NCBI GenBank assembly: GCA_016208165.1
Contig: JACQYL010000004.1
Location: 1 to 32,034, forward strand
DNA: 32,034 nucleotides
DNA from: Deltaproteobacteria bacterium
GTDB taxonomy: Bacteria > Desulfobacterota > Desulfarculia > JACQYL01
Direction of reading: 5' to 3'
Under the pieces are notes generated by a model. The model saw nothing but the letters and a program-made list of their open reading frames with translations, ran no database searches and was not told the origin of the DNA. Every line of letters starts with the position of its first letter. The stretch's first letter is position 1. The position numbers and the translations under genes are program-made. Positions 14,917-22,503 of this stretch are shown here, piece by piece.

Positions 14917-15063
14917 CTCTTGTTCCGCATTGCATTGAAGAATGATCTTCAATGCAATGCGCCCGTCCAGGACCAGGAGATTCCCAAGGAACAACGCCCC
15001 ATGGCAAGCCTGGTTGAAAAAGCATCGGAGAGAGATGGCAAGAGTCAAGAGCAGACTTGACCC
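14898..15063. mobile_element. REPIN/MITE-like element, 166 bp, perfect 25-bp terminal inverted repeats
   Basis: The left end (14898-14922) begins GGGTCAAGTCTGCTCTTGAC, and its exact 25-bp inverted complement lies at 15039-15063. Inside is a perfect 16-bp hairpin with a 4-nt loop (14926-14941 with 14946-14961). No open frame is carried. Each end also contains the small GTCAAG/CTTGAC hairpin, so the whole is an inverted REP doublet. Such elements are moved in trans by RAYT (IS200-like) transposases; none lies in this window. Confidence 0.85.
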
Positions 15064-15080
15064 TATGCCGGGAACAGCAG

Positions 15081-16334
15081 ATGACCACGCCTACCAAACA
15101 GATCGTGACCGTGCCCTTCGATGAATCGGGCCTCAAGGAACGAAATTTCGAGCTGTCAAGCCTGCTCGAGATGAGCAATTTTCTCTCGGCCACCTTGGAG
15201 CGCAAAGAGCTGCTCGATGGCGCCCTTTTGAGGGTCCTGAGCACCTTCGAATTGCCCGCGGGAAGAATCTATCTCAAAGACAAAGAAAGCGAAATCCTTC
15301 ACCTGGAAGTGTTCAAGGGACTCGATCCGGGCGGCTTGGAGCGGATTCGGTTTGGGGAAGGGTTTACCGGACGGTCGGCCTTAACGAAATCGTTTCTCGC
15401 ATTGCACGTGTCCGATCTCGAGGATCCGCAGAGGGTTCGGACCCTCACCGAGAAGGGTTTCGACACGATTCTATGCGTGCCCATGATCCTCTCGGGCCGT
15501 GTGGTGGGCGTCATGAATCTGGCCTCGTACCACGAGATCCCCCTGGATCAGAGGCGTATCGACCTGTTGATCTCCCTCAATAACCAGATCGCCATTGCCG
15601 TAGACCGCGCGGATTTGTACCGGGAACTCCAGCAGAAAATTCAAAGACTGGAAGAACTGAACGAGACCGTCACGCTTTTCGCGTATGCCGTGTCCCACGA
15701 TCTCAAAAACCCGTCCCTCGCTACACACGGTCTGACCCGCTTGCTCAAGAAACGCTGCTATGACGTCCTGGATCAGAAAAGCCGGGAGTACTGCGATCAG
15801 ATTCTTCGCGCTACGGAAAGCATTGTCACCCTTCTGGATGAACTCAACGCCTATGTGAAAGCCAAGGAAGCGCCGCTCAGAGACGAGCCTTTTCCCCTCG
15901 AGGATCTTCTGGACGAACTTCACAACGAATTCAGCCAGAGATTGGAAAAAGGAAACGTCTTGCTGAATCGGTCGACCTGCGTGGGAAACATCAAGGGGGA
16001 CAAATCTCAATTCCTCCGGATGCTGAGGAATCTGATCGACAACGCCTTAAAATACGGCGGAAAAGGGCTGACCGAGATTTCCGTGACCCACGAAGAAAAC
16101 GAAGACACGCATGTGCTTTACGTGCACGATAATGGAATCGGTATGGCTTCGAAGGATATCGAACACCTGTTCCGGCCCTTCCACCGGCTCGAGGCATCCA
16201 AGGACATCGAGGGCACGGGCCTTGGGTTGGCCATTGTCAAGGAACTGACCGAACGCCACGGAGGGACCGTTTCCGTGGAATCCGAACCGGGGAAAGGAGC
16301 CTCCTTTCGCATCTCCATTCCTAAACGCGACTGA
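15081..16334 (+). CDS. Soluble GAF-domain sensor histidine kinase
   Basis: This cytoplasmic sensor kinase has 417 residues and no membrane segment. A GAF domain occupies about 28-178 (GRIYLKDKESEILHLEV, GFTGRS, LCVPMILSGRVVGVMNLASY). A coiled linker leads to the HisKA domain with phospho-acceptor H206 in AVSHDLKNP. The ATPase domain has all boxes: N (LIDNALKYGG), G1 (HDNGIGM), F (LFRPFHRLE) and G2 (GTGLGLAIV). The Asn after Lys in DLKNP is usual for this group. ATG 15081 is taken as the start; the open frame extends to a TTG inside the REPIN-like element. No response regulator gene is adjacent, so it is an orphan kinase. The GAF ligand is unknown. Confidence 0.92.
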   Translation: MTTPTKQIVTVPFDESGLKERNFELSSLLEMSNFLSATLERKELLDGALLRVLSTFELPAGRIYLKDKESEILHLEVFKGLDPGGLERIRFGEGFTGRSALTKSFLALHVSDLEDPQRVRTLTEKGFDTILCVPMILSGRVVGVMNLASYHEIPLDQRRIDLLISLNNQIAIAVDRADLYRELQQKIQRLEELNETVTLFAYAVSHDLKNPSLATHGLTRLLKKRCYDVLDQKSREYCDQILRATESIVTLLDELNAYVKAKEAPLRDEPFPLEDLLDELHNEFSQRLEKGNVLLNRSTCVGNIKGDKSQFLRMLRNLIDNALKYGGKGLTEISVTHEENEDTHVLYVHDNGIGMASKDIEHLFRPFHRLEASKDIEGTGLGLAIVKELTERHGGTVSVESEPGKGASFRISIPKRD

Positions 16335-16366
16335 TGCTCAACCAACGTCGCATATCGGGACGATCC

Positions 16367-16394
16367 GTAGGGGCGAATAATCATTCGCCCCTGC
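16367..16394. repeat. Dispersed palindromic repeat (AGGGGCGAAT/ATTCGCCCCT)
   Basis: A perfect 10-bp stem (16369-16378 with 16383-16392) has a 4-nt loop and extends outward by a G-T and a G-C pair. It lies between the convergent kinase and HEPN genes. No T-tract follows on either strand, so it is read as a repeat, although it could still act as a transcription barrier. A degenerate relative is at 8513-8540. Confidence 0.65.
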
Positions 16395-16400
16395 ACGAGT

Positions 16401-16823
16401 TTAAACGGGACCCCTTTCCAGCGCCGGATGCAATATAGAGCGAACGGTAACTCGTACCTTTCTCGCCATTAGTAAGGCGGCCTTGGCTTCGGCTTCCTCG
16501 ACAGGATCCCAAGCTCCGGGATAACGAGCCTCGATGGAATAGCGGTTTAGGGGTTGCACATCCTCAAGGGAAAGCTCCACAGGCGTCGTGTCGCGCAGAA
16601 GATTGAAAAGCACGACAAGGTCATGCGTTCTGGGAAAGTCCACATTCCAATAGACCAAAAGCGCTTTTAGGTACTTTTCCGCACATTGCTGGCAATGATA
16701 GGCAACCGTATCAAAGGGGCAATTCCGGTCCATGGTGAGCACAAATTCGGCATTTCGAAAATCGTTATCCGCCTTTTCAACCCAGCGTCGAACTTCGGCG
16801 ATGATCTCAGGCGGCGCGCTCAT
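16401..16823 (-). CDS. HEPN-domain protein, partner of the adjacent nucleotidyltransferase
   Basis: A 140-residue all-helical HEPN protein of the type that pairs with MNT nucleotidyltransferases. Typical segments are WVEKADNDFRNAEFVL, FDTVAYHCQQCAEKYLKALLV, FPRTHDLVVLFNLL and NRYSIEARYPG. In studied MNT-HEPN pairs the HEPN protein is an RNase toxin that the MNT partner neutralises by AMPylation. A classic RxxxxH RNase motif is not clear here, so activity is uncertain. Its start overlaps the end of the MNT gene by 17 bp, which implies translational coupling. Confidence 0.88.
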   Translation of the reverse strand: MSAPPEIIAEVRRWVEKADNDFRNAEFVLTMDRNCPFDTVAYHCQQCAEKYLKALLVYWNVDFPRTHDLVVLFNLLRDTTPVELSLEDVQPLNRYSIEARYPGAWDPVEEAEAKAALLMARKVRVTVRSILHPALERGPV

Positions 16824-17133
16824 AGATCACCTTTCCTTCACGGTCGGCCTGACGCCCAACGGTGCCGACGATTCTTTTCTGCCGTTCGTATTGATCGGGG
16901 GTCAGAACCAGAAAGTCCATGGGCATCTTGCGATCCGCCATCAGCAGATCGATTTCATTTGCCATCTGCCTTGTCGATCCCTCTACATCCATGACAATCA
17001 ACAGATCGAGATCACTGTCCGGACCGGGCCGACCACCGGCATACGAGCCAAAAAGAATGATGCGGTAGGGCTGGAATCTGGAAACGATGCGGTGTTTCAC
17101 CACATCAATGATGTCTTGGATCCCGCTCTGCAT
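16807..17133 (-). CDS. MNT-type minimal nucleotidyltransferase (antitoxin)
   Basis: A 108-residue nucleotidyltransferase-fold protein. The active-site pattern GSYAGGRPGPDSDLD gives G-S-x10-D-x-D (S30, D41, D43), and a third acidic residue lies in PMDFLVL (D73). All are intact, so it should be catalytically competent. It immediately precedes and overlaps the HEPN gene, the standard MNT/HEPN toxin-antitoxin order. Start ATG 17133 follows GAGGGTG. It is probably transcribed with the upstream MNT gene and the DUF86 remnant. Confidence 0.9.
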   Translation of the reverse strand: MQSGIQDIIDVVKHRIVSRFQPYRIILFGSYAGGRPGPDSDLDLLIVMDVEGSTRQMANEIDLLMADRKMPMDFLVLTPDQYERQKRIVGTVGRQADREGKVIYERAA

Positions 17134-17149
17134 AGATCACCCTCAACTT

Positions 17150-17263
17150 CTATTCCGCATTTCTTATTCGACGCTTGTCCTGGGTCTCGTCCTGCCTGTC
17201 CTGTCGGATGAACGTCGCGGCGTCGTGAATGTCGTCCAAAAATTTAAATGTCTTAGGCTGCAT
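17150..17263 (-). pseudogene. Truncated DUF86-type HEPN gene (5' remnant)
   Basis: An ATG at 17263 overlaps the end of the upstream MNT gene by 11 bp, the usual arrangement for MNT-DUF86 pairs. The first about 20 residues, MQPKTFKFLDDIHDAATFIR, look like the DUF86 N-terminus. The frame then degenerates into a short Asp/Gln/Arg-rich stretch and stops at 17150. A full DUF86 protein has roughly 110-120 residues, so most of the gene is gone. The deletion apparently joined it to the leader of the next MNT gene. Confidence 0.65.
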
Positions 17264-17567
17264 ATAGGAGTGCGCGCGTCCGATTGACTTCGCGAATCAG
17301 CAATGGATGTTTTAGCGCGGACGCGATCACCAAATCTACGGGGCGCTGAAAGAGCCTCTCAAGAGCGCTTTTTAAATCGAAATAGTTCTTCAGCCATGGG
17401 CCGAGTTGGTACCCCGCCTTAAACTCGACCAGGAAATCCAGATCGCTGGTCTTGCCGTCAAAGCAGTCGTCTGTGGCCGCCGAACCGAACACTTCCAGCC
17501 GCCGCACGCCGTAGGCTCGGCAAAGCTCCCGCAAACCCTCCTGCTTTTCGCTGAGAAGCTGAATCAT
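17253..17567 (-). CDS. Second MNT-type nucleotidyltransferase, partner lost
   Basis: A 104-residue nucleotidyltransferase-fold protein with the site FGSAATDDCFDGKTSDLDFLVEF: G-S, then D42 and D44, with a slightly long loop as in the MNT group paired with DUF86 proteins. RPVDLVIA supplies the third acidic residue. Start ATG 17567 has GAGG with a 5-nt spacer. Its expected DUF86/HEPN partner is reduced to the remnant at 17150-17263. It may therefore be an orphan antitoxin or may act with the neighbouring HEPN protein; the latter is speculation. Confidence 0.87.
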   Translation of the reverse strand: MIQLLSEKQEGLRELCRAYGVRRLEVFGSAATDDCFDGKTSDLDFLVEFKAGYQLGPWLKNYFDLKSALERLFQRPVDLVIASALKHPLLIREVNRTRALLYAA

Positions 17568-17695
17568 TGGAACCTCAAAGTTCCCTCATTCTGCCGGATC
17601 GCATGTCAAAAAGGTAACGAATCATGAATGAGATACCACCATGGCCACCCACTTTCAACAATGAACGGAAGAGTGTTCACTGTTTTCAATTCCCC

Positions 17696-17725
17696 TTGAC
17701 ACTGCAAGCCCGTTTGATCTAGAAC
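17696..17725 (+). promoter_or_regulatory. Probable promoter of the liv operon
   Basis: A consensus TTGACA (17696-17701), an 18-bp spacer and TAGAAC (17720-17725) lie on the plus strand. It sits in the 315-bp gap between the divergent MNT gene and the liv binding-protein gene. The leader would be about 150 nt; no other structure was seen in this gap. Confidence 0.45.
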
Positions 17726-17882
17726 CCATGGATAAAGTCCTTTCCATCTTCGGGTGACGAGCGTTACCACCTTTCATCATTTATCCTGTTCTCATAAAAC
17801 GACCCGGCGGGGCCGGAACGAAAGTTCGCGTGTTTCTCTGATCAGGCATTTCTGCTCTCACGATAAAACCAGGGAGGAAAAA

Positions 17883-19172
17883 ATGAACATGCAACACGGA
17901 GAGTGCACAGGAATGGATCGCAGGACGTTCCTCAAGGTTTCGGGCGCCGTCGGGCTGGGTGTTGCCGCCGGCGGCTTCGGGGCGCCCAAGTTGCTCCGGG
18001 CCGAACCCGAACCGGTGAAGATCGGTTCCGTCCAGCCGGTCACCGGACCCCTCGCGGTCATCGGGCAGGGACAACGAAGGGGGAACCAGGTGGCCGTGGA
18101 TTTCATCAATTCCAAAGGAGGGATCAAGTCCCTCGGAGGCGCCAAACTGGAGCTGATCCTGGGCGACAGTGAAAGCAAACCCGAGGTCGGCCGTTCGGAA
18201 GCCGACCGGTTGGCGCAAGAAGGAGTCACGGCCCTCATAGGAGCTTTTCTGAGCGGCGTGTCCATGGCGATCGCAACCTTGGCGGAACAACGTCAGGTCC
18301 CGTTTCTCATGGACGTGACCGCCCTGGACGACATCACACAAAAAGGGTACAAATACACCTTCCGTATTTTTCCCACAGTCTCCAATTTTGGTGAAGGCTC
18401 GGTCAACTTTATCCGGCAGATCCTCGATGAGACGGGCGCGAAACCCAAGCGCGCCGTAGTCACCAACACGGGGGATGCGTTCGGCACGGGTCAGGGAGCC
18501 AATTTCATCCAGTACTTCCAGAAATCGGGCCTTCCTGTGGAAATCGTGGACCACATTACGTACCCCTTGGGCATCCACGATCTTTCGGCCGAGGTGGCCA
18601 AGATCAAGGCCGCAAAGCCGGATCTCCTGTTCCCCGTATGCCGGCCCGGCGATTCCATTATTCTTACCCGGGAACTCTATAAGCAGAAGGCGCCTCTGAT
18701 GGGTATCATCAGTCCTGGAAGTCCGGGCTGGTACGAACCCAAGGTCATCAAAGACCTCGATAAACTGGTCTATTACGTGATGGACAACGTGCCCTGGGTA
18801 AATCCCCAAAGCGCGGCCTACAAGGAAGCCAACCGGCAATTCACCGAAAAACATCCCGATTCCTATCTGGACACCAATTCCGGATTCGCCTACACCGGTA
18901 TTCTGGTGCTGGCCGACGCCTTGGAAAGAGCCGGATCCACCGAGCCGGATAAGCTGGTCGAAGCGCTCAAAGCGACCAATTTCAAGGACCATCCCATGGT
19001 GGGAGACGCCATCACCTTCAAGGAAAACGGCGACAACGCCAATGCGACAACGGCCATGGTGCAGGTGCTGCCCGACCCCGATGCGCTCAAACGGGTCAAG
19101 GTGGTGCTGCCCAAAAAATTCGCCGAAGCCGACTATGTGTTCCCGGCGCCCCAACTCTGGGAACGGGGTTGA
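17883..19172 (+). CDS. Branched-chain amino acid-type ABC transporter substrate-binding protein (LivK-like), Tat signal
   Basis: This is the periplasmic receptor (429 residues) of a liv-type ABC importer. The N-terminus carries a twin-arginine signal, MDRRTFLKVSGAVGLGVAAGG, followed by a hydrophobic run, so it is probably exported folded by Tat. The mature part is a Leu/Ile/Val-binding-type bilobed fold: VKIGSVQPVTGPLAVIGQGQRRG, FINSKGGI, VTALIGAFLSGVSMA and GFAYTGILVLADALERAG. The start ATG 17883 has GGGAGG with 5 nt between; the open frame continues upstream without a ribosome site. It is first in a five-gene operon. Relatives bind branched-chain amino acids, amides, urea or aromatic compounds, so the ligand is not certain. 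Confidence 0.92.
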   Translation: MNMQHGECTGMDRRTFLKVSGAVGLGVAAGGFGAPKLLRAEPEPVKIGSVQPVTGPLAVIGQGQRRGNQVAVDFINSKGGIKSLGGAKLELILGDSESKPEVGRSEADRLAQEGVTALIGAFLSGVSMAIATLAEQRQVPFLMDVTALDDITQKGYKYTFRIFPTVSNFGEGSVNFIRQILDETGAKPKRAVVTNTGDAFGTGQGANFIQYFQKSGLPVEIVDHITYPLGIHDLSAEVAKIKAAKPDLLFPVCRPGDSIILTRELYKQKAPLMGIISPGSPGWYEPKVIKDLDKLVYYVMDNVPWVNPQSAAYKEANRQFTEKHPDSYLDTNSGFAYTGILVLADALERAGSTEPDKLVEALKATNFKDHPMVGDAITFKENGDNANATTAMVQVLPDPDALKRVKVVLPKKFAEADYVFPAPQLWERG

Positions 19173-20041
19173 TGAACACGGATCTCGCCGTGCAGCTCTT
19201 CATTCAGGGAATCCTCATGGGCGGTATATACGGTCTTATCGCCCTGGGGCTTTCCCTGATTTTCGGTGTAATGGGAGTGATCAATTTCGCTCATGGCCCC
19301 ATGATGGTCATGGGCATGTACCTTTCCTACTGGATCTTCATACTGCTCGGACTCGACCCCTACGTTTCTCTGCTGCTGGTTGCGGCCGCCCTATTTGTAT
19401 TGGGGTACGCCATCCAGTCCACGGTGGTGAACCGCATCCTGGATTATCCCGAGGCGATGCAGGTGCTGCCTCTGGTGGCCATGGGACTCATCCTCGAGAA
19501 TACGGCCTTGCTGCTGTGGGGACCGGATCACAGAAGCCCGGATACGGCCCTCGGTTTGAAGACCATCTGGATCGGAGACGCGGTCATCGATGTTTCGCGC
19601 CTCATGGCCTTCGGACTTTCAGTCGTGATCACCCTGCTGATCGTTCTGTTTCTGAAAAGGACCCACATGGGGAAGTGCATTCGCGCCGCCGCGGACAACC
19701 GGACCGGCTCGATCCTGGTGGGCATTAACGTGGATCGCATCAACAATCTTTCCTTTGGATTGGGGGCCGCCACCACGGGCGCCGCGGGCGCCCTGCTGCT
19801 GCCGCTGATGCCGCTGTCTCCGCATTTGGGTCACGACTTCACGCTCACCGCCTTTATCGTGGTGATCCTCGGCGGGCTGGGAAGCCTGGTGGGCGCGATG
19901 GTCGGCGGCCTGGTCCTGGGCGTGGCGGAATCCATGGCCACGCTGTTTCTGCCTGCCACGCTCAAGCAGGTGGTGAGTTTCGGTATTCTGATCGTCATCA
20001 TGCTGCTCAGGCCCCAGGGGATTTTCGGGGGCAACAAATGA
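19172..20041 (+). CDS. Liv-type ABC transporter permease (LivH-like)
   Basis: One of two inner-membrane channel subunits; 289 residues and about eight membrane helices. Family signatures are GGIYGLIALGLSLIFGVMGVINFAHGPMMVMGMY near the start and RAAADNRTGSILVGINVDRINNLSFGLGAATTGAAGALL in the middle. GGLGSLVGAMVGGLVLGVAES and LRPQGIFG complete the pattern at the end. ATG 19172 overlaps the binding-protein stop (TGATG), which implies coupled translation, and its own stop overlaps the next gene (ATGA). Confidence 0.95.
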   Translation: MNTDLAVQLFIQGILMGGIYGLIALGLSLIFGVMGVINFAHGPMMVMGMYLSYWIFILLGLDPYVSLLLVAAALFVLGYAIQSTVVNRILDYPEAMQVLPLVAMGLILENTALLLWGPDHRSPDTALGLKTIWIGDAVIDVSRLMAFGLSVVITLLIVLFLKRTHMGKCIRAAADNRTGSILVGINVDRINNLSFGLGAATTGAAGALLLPLMPLSPHLGHDFTLTAFIVVILGGLGSLVGAMVGGLVLGVAESMATLFLPATLKQVVSFGILIVIMLLRPQGIFGGNK

Positions 20042-21084
20042 CCCGGCTTTACGCTTTTCTGGGCCTGCTTCTGGCCATACTCCTGGCCCTTCCGCTAGTT
20101 TTGGATAAATACGTTCTGGGCATTTTCGTGATGATCTTCTTCTATGCCTACCTGGGTCAGGCCTGGAACGTGCTGACGGGTTACACGGGCCATATTTCCC
20201 TCGGACACGCCTTATACGTGGGTATAGGGGCGTACACGTCCACCTATCTGGCGCAGACTTGCGGCTTGAGCCCCTGGATCGGCATGTTCGTCGGCGGGCT
20301 TCTGGCTGTGATCGTATCCTTGTTTCTGGGGTACCTCGGCTTCCGCTTTGGTCTGAGAGGCGTCTACTTCGTCATTCTGACGATCGCGTTCGCGGAGATC
20401 GCCCGTCTGATCGTGTCTCATGTGAAGGCTCTCGGGTCCTTCTCCGGCGTCTTTCTAGACTTCAATCCGTCTTTCGTACACTTTCAATTCAGAGGAAATG
20501 TCCCCTACTACTACATCGCATTGGGATTCATGATCGCTTCGGTGGCGGCCGTTCGCTGGATTGAAACCTCGAAGTTGGGTAAGTGCATGATCGCCATCCG
20601 AGAAGACGAGCAAGCGGCCCAGGCCGTTGGCGTAAACTCCTTTAAATACGGCATGTACGCCATCGCCGTCAGCGCGTTCATGACGTCCCTGGCCGGAACC
20701 TTTTATGCCAACTACATCTTCTACTTGCACCCCGATGCGCTGCTGGGCATGTCCCTCAGTATCGAACTCATTCTGCGCCCCATTGTCGGAGGACTCGGGA
20801 CCCTGTTCGGCCCCATCGTCGGTTCTTTCCTGTTGACGCCCCTGTCGGAGATCACCAGGGTCTATTTTTCCAAAGGCGGCCTGGAAGGACTGCATCTGAT
20901 CCTGTACGGAATACTATCCATACTCGTGGTCCTGTTCATGCCTAAAGGCGTTATGTCGTACGTGAGAAGGCTGTTCGGCGGCATCCTGAAATTGGACACA
21001 CACAAAACGAACAGCGGTTCGAACGCGCCCGTCATACCTCGGAAGGGTGCAACACCTCCTTCCGCTGAAAGGGAACAGCCGTGA
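20038..21084 (+). CDS. Liv-type ABC transporter permease (LivM-like)
   Basis: The second channel subunit, 348 residues. LivM signatures are AWNVLTGYTGHISLGHALYVGIGAYTSTYL, GLRGVYFVILTIAFAEIARL, GKCMIAIREDEQAAQAVGVNSFKYG and GGLGTLFGPIVGSFLLTPLSE. The hydrophilic tail of about 35 residues after the last helix is not conserved in the family. The start overlaps the LivH stop by 4 bp and the stop overlaps the next GTG start by 4 bp. Confidence 0.95.
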   Translation: MTRLYAFLGLLLAILLALPLVLDKYVLGIFVMIFFYAYLGQAWNVLTGYTGHISLGHALYVGIGAYTSTYLAQTCGLSPWIGMFVGGLLAVIVSLFLGYLGFRFGLRGVYFVILTIAFAEIARLIVSHVKALGSFSGVFLDFNPSFVHFQFRGNVPYYYIALGFMIASVAAVRWIETSKLGKCMIAIREDEQAAQAVGVNSFKYGMYAIAVSAFMTSLAGTFYANYIFYLHPDALLGMSLSIELILRPIVGGLGTLFGPIVGSFLLTPLSEITRVYFSKGGLEGLHLILYGILSILVVLFMPKGVMSYVRRLFGGILKLDTHKTNSGSNAPVIPRKGATPPSAEREQP

Positions 21085-21815
21085 GTATCCTCGGCGCCCA
21101 AAATTTGACCAAAAGCTTTGGCGGGCTGCTGGCGGTTTCGAGTCTCTCCTTTCAACTGAAGCCGGGCGAAATACTGGGACTGATCGGCCCCAACGGCGCC
21201 GGAAAGACCACGGTTTTCAATCTATTGACCGGGTTTATGCCCCCGGATGCCGGAACCGTGCATCTCGAGGGAGACCCCATTCTGGGTCTGAAGCCCCACG
21301 ACATCTGCCGGCGCGGTCTCGTGCGTACGTTCCAGATCGTACGGCCCTTTCTGAACATTTCGGTGCTTGACAACGTACTGGTGGGGGCCCTGGCGCGAAT
21401 CGGCTCGGTGTCCCAGGCCCGGGCCCGGGCCCGATCCATCATCGACTTCGTGGGCCTGGGCGAAGTGACGCATCTCGAGGCCCAGAGTCTGCCCCTGCCG
21501 CTCAGAAAGCGGCTCGAACTGGCCAGAGCGCTTGCCACGAAGCCCAAAGTGCTCCTTCTGGACGAGGTGATGGCCGGACTGAATCCCACGGAGGTCGATG
21601 AACTCATCGATCTGATCCTTCAGGTCAACCGATCGGGCGTCTCCATTCTCCTCATCGAGCATGTGATGCGCGGGGTCATGGCCCTGTCTCAACGTGTCAT
21701 CGTGATCAACTATGGTGAGATGATCGCCGAAGGTTCTCCGGATGAAATCGTGAAGAACCCAACGGTGATCGAGGCGTATTTAGGGAAGGAGTTTGTGGTT
21801 GCTGAACGTGCGTGA
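21081..21815 (+). CDS. Liv-type ABC transporter ATP-binding protein (LivG-like), divergent signature
   Basis: One of two ATPases that power the importer; 244 residues. Walker A is GPNGAGKTT, Walker B is KVLLLDEVMAGLNPTE (Val in place of the usual Pro after DE), and the switch His is in LLIEHVMRGV. The ABC signature, usually LSGGQ-like, reads LPLPLRKRLELARALA. LivG-type ATPases often have weakened signatures in this position, and since the paired LivF has a normal one, a functional heterodimer is still expected. Start is GTG 21081, overlapping the LivM stop as GTGA. The RTFQIVRPF segment is typical of LivG. Confidence 0.93.
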   Translation: MSILGAQNLTKSFGGLLAVSSLSFQLKPGEILGLIGPNGAGKTTVFNLLTGFMPPDAGTVHLEGDPILGLKPHDICRRGLVRTFQIVRPFLNISVLDNVLVGALARIGSVSQARARARSIIDFVGLGEVTHLEAQSLPLPLRKRLELARALATKPKVLLLDEVMAGLNPTEVDELIDLILQVNRSGVSILLIEHVMRGVMALSQRVIVINYGEMIAEGSPDEIVKNPTVIEAYLGKEFVVAERA

Positions 21816-22503
21816 GATCAATGTGTTCTATGGCGACCTGCCGGCGCTCCGCAATGTCAGCCTCGAGGTGCGCCAGGGGGAAACCGTTTCCGTGATCGGG
21901 TCCAACGGCGCGGGGAAGTCCACCACGCTGCGCGCCATCTCCGGCATCAGGCGACCCCGAACCGGGAAGATCGAGTTCAATGAAATTGAGATTACCCGTT
22001 CGTCCACTTCAGCCATTGTGGAGAGCGGCATCAGTCATGTGCCCGAGGGGCGGCAGCTCTTCCCCAACATGACCGTTCTCGAAAACCTCGAGATGGGCAC
22101 CCAGTTTCCGCGCACGAAAAAAGCCACACTCGAAACACTGGAACAGGTATTCGGCTTCTTCCCGAGGTTGAAGGAACGCCTCGAGCAGAAGGCCGGCACC
22201 TTGAGCGGCGGCGAGCAGCAGATGCTCGCCATCGGCCGGGGACTGATGTCCGGACCCTCACTCATGATGCTGGACGAGCCTTCATTAGGCCTTGCGCCCT
22301 TGCTCGTAAGCACCATCTTCGAGATCGTACGCGAAATCCATCGGCATGGAACGTCGATTCTCCTCATCGAGCAGAACGTGTTTCACGCTCTTTCCCTTTC
22401 GGCCAGAGGCTATGTTCTGGAAAACGGGGAAATAGCCCTCAGCGGAGCCGCCCAGGAGCTCCTGGATAACCCGCATATCCGAAAAACCTACCTGGGCCTG
22501 TGA
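21799..22503 (+). CDS. Liv-type ABC transporter ATP-binding protein (LivF-like)
   Basis: The second ATPase of the importer, about 234 residues. Walker A is GSNGAGKST, the signature is LSGGEQQMLAIGRGL, Walker B is LMMLDEPSLGLAPLLV and the switch His region is LLIEQNVFHAL. GISHVPEGRQLFPNMTVLENL is diagnostic for LivF. The gene overlaps LivG. The start is uncertain: AGGAG (21787-21791) lies 7 nt before TTG 21799 but only 1 nt before TTG 21793, so 21799 is preferred. It ends the liv operon; no T-tract terminator was found directly after it. Confidence 0.93.
   Translation: MLNVREINVFYGDLPALRNVSLEVRQGETVSVIGSNGAGKSTTLRAISGIRRPRTGKIEFNEIEITRSSTSAIVESGISHVPEGRQLFPNMTVLENLEMGTQFPRTKKATLETLEQVFGFFPRLKERLEQKAGTLSGGEQQMLAIGRGLMSGPSLMMLDEPSLGLAPLLVSTIFEIVREIHRHGTSILLIEQNVFHALSLSARGYVLENGEIALSGAAQELLDNPHIRKTYLGL

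Noticed and set aside
15057-15080. Upstream TTG start of the histidine kinase
   Set aside because: It lies within the terminal repeat of the REPIN-like element. The added residues match no kinase, and ATG 15081 is the simpler start.
16367-16394. Bidirectional terminator between the convergent kinase and HEPN genes
   Set aside because: The stem is perfect, but neither strand has a T-tract after it, and a related copy exists elsewhere. Called a dispersed repeat instead.
17781-19154. Long minus-strand open frame, about 457 codons
   Set aside because: It is the complement of the Tat-exported liv binding protein; no ribosome site and no domain.
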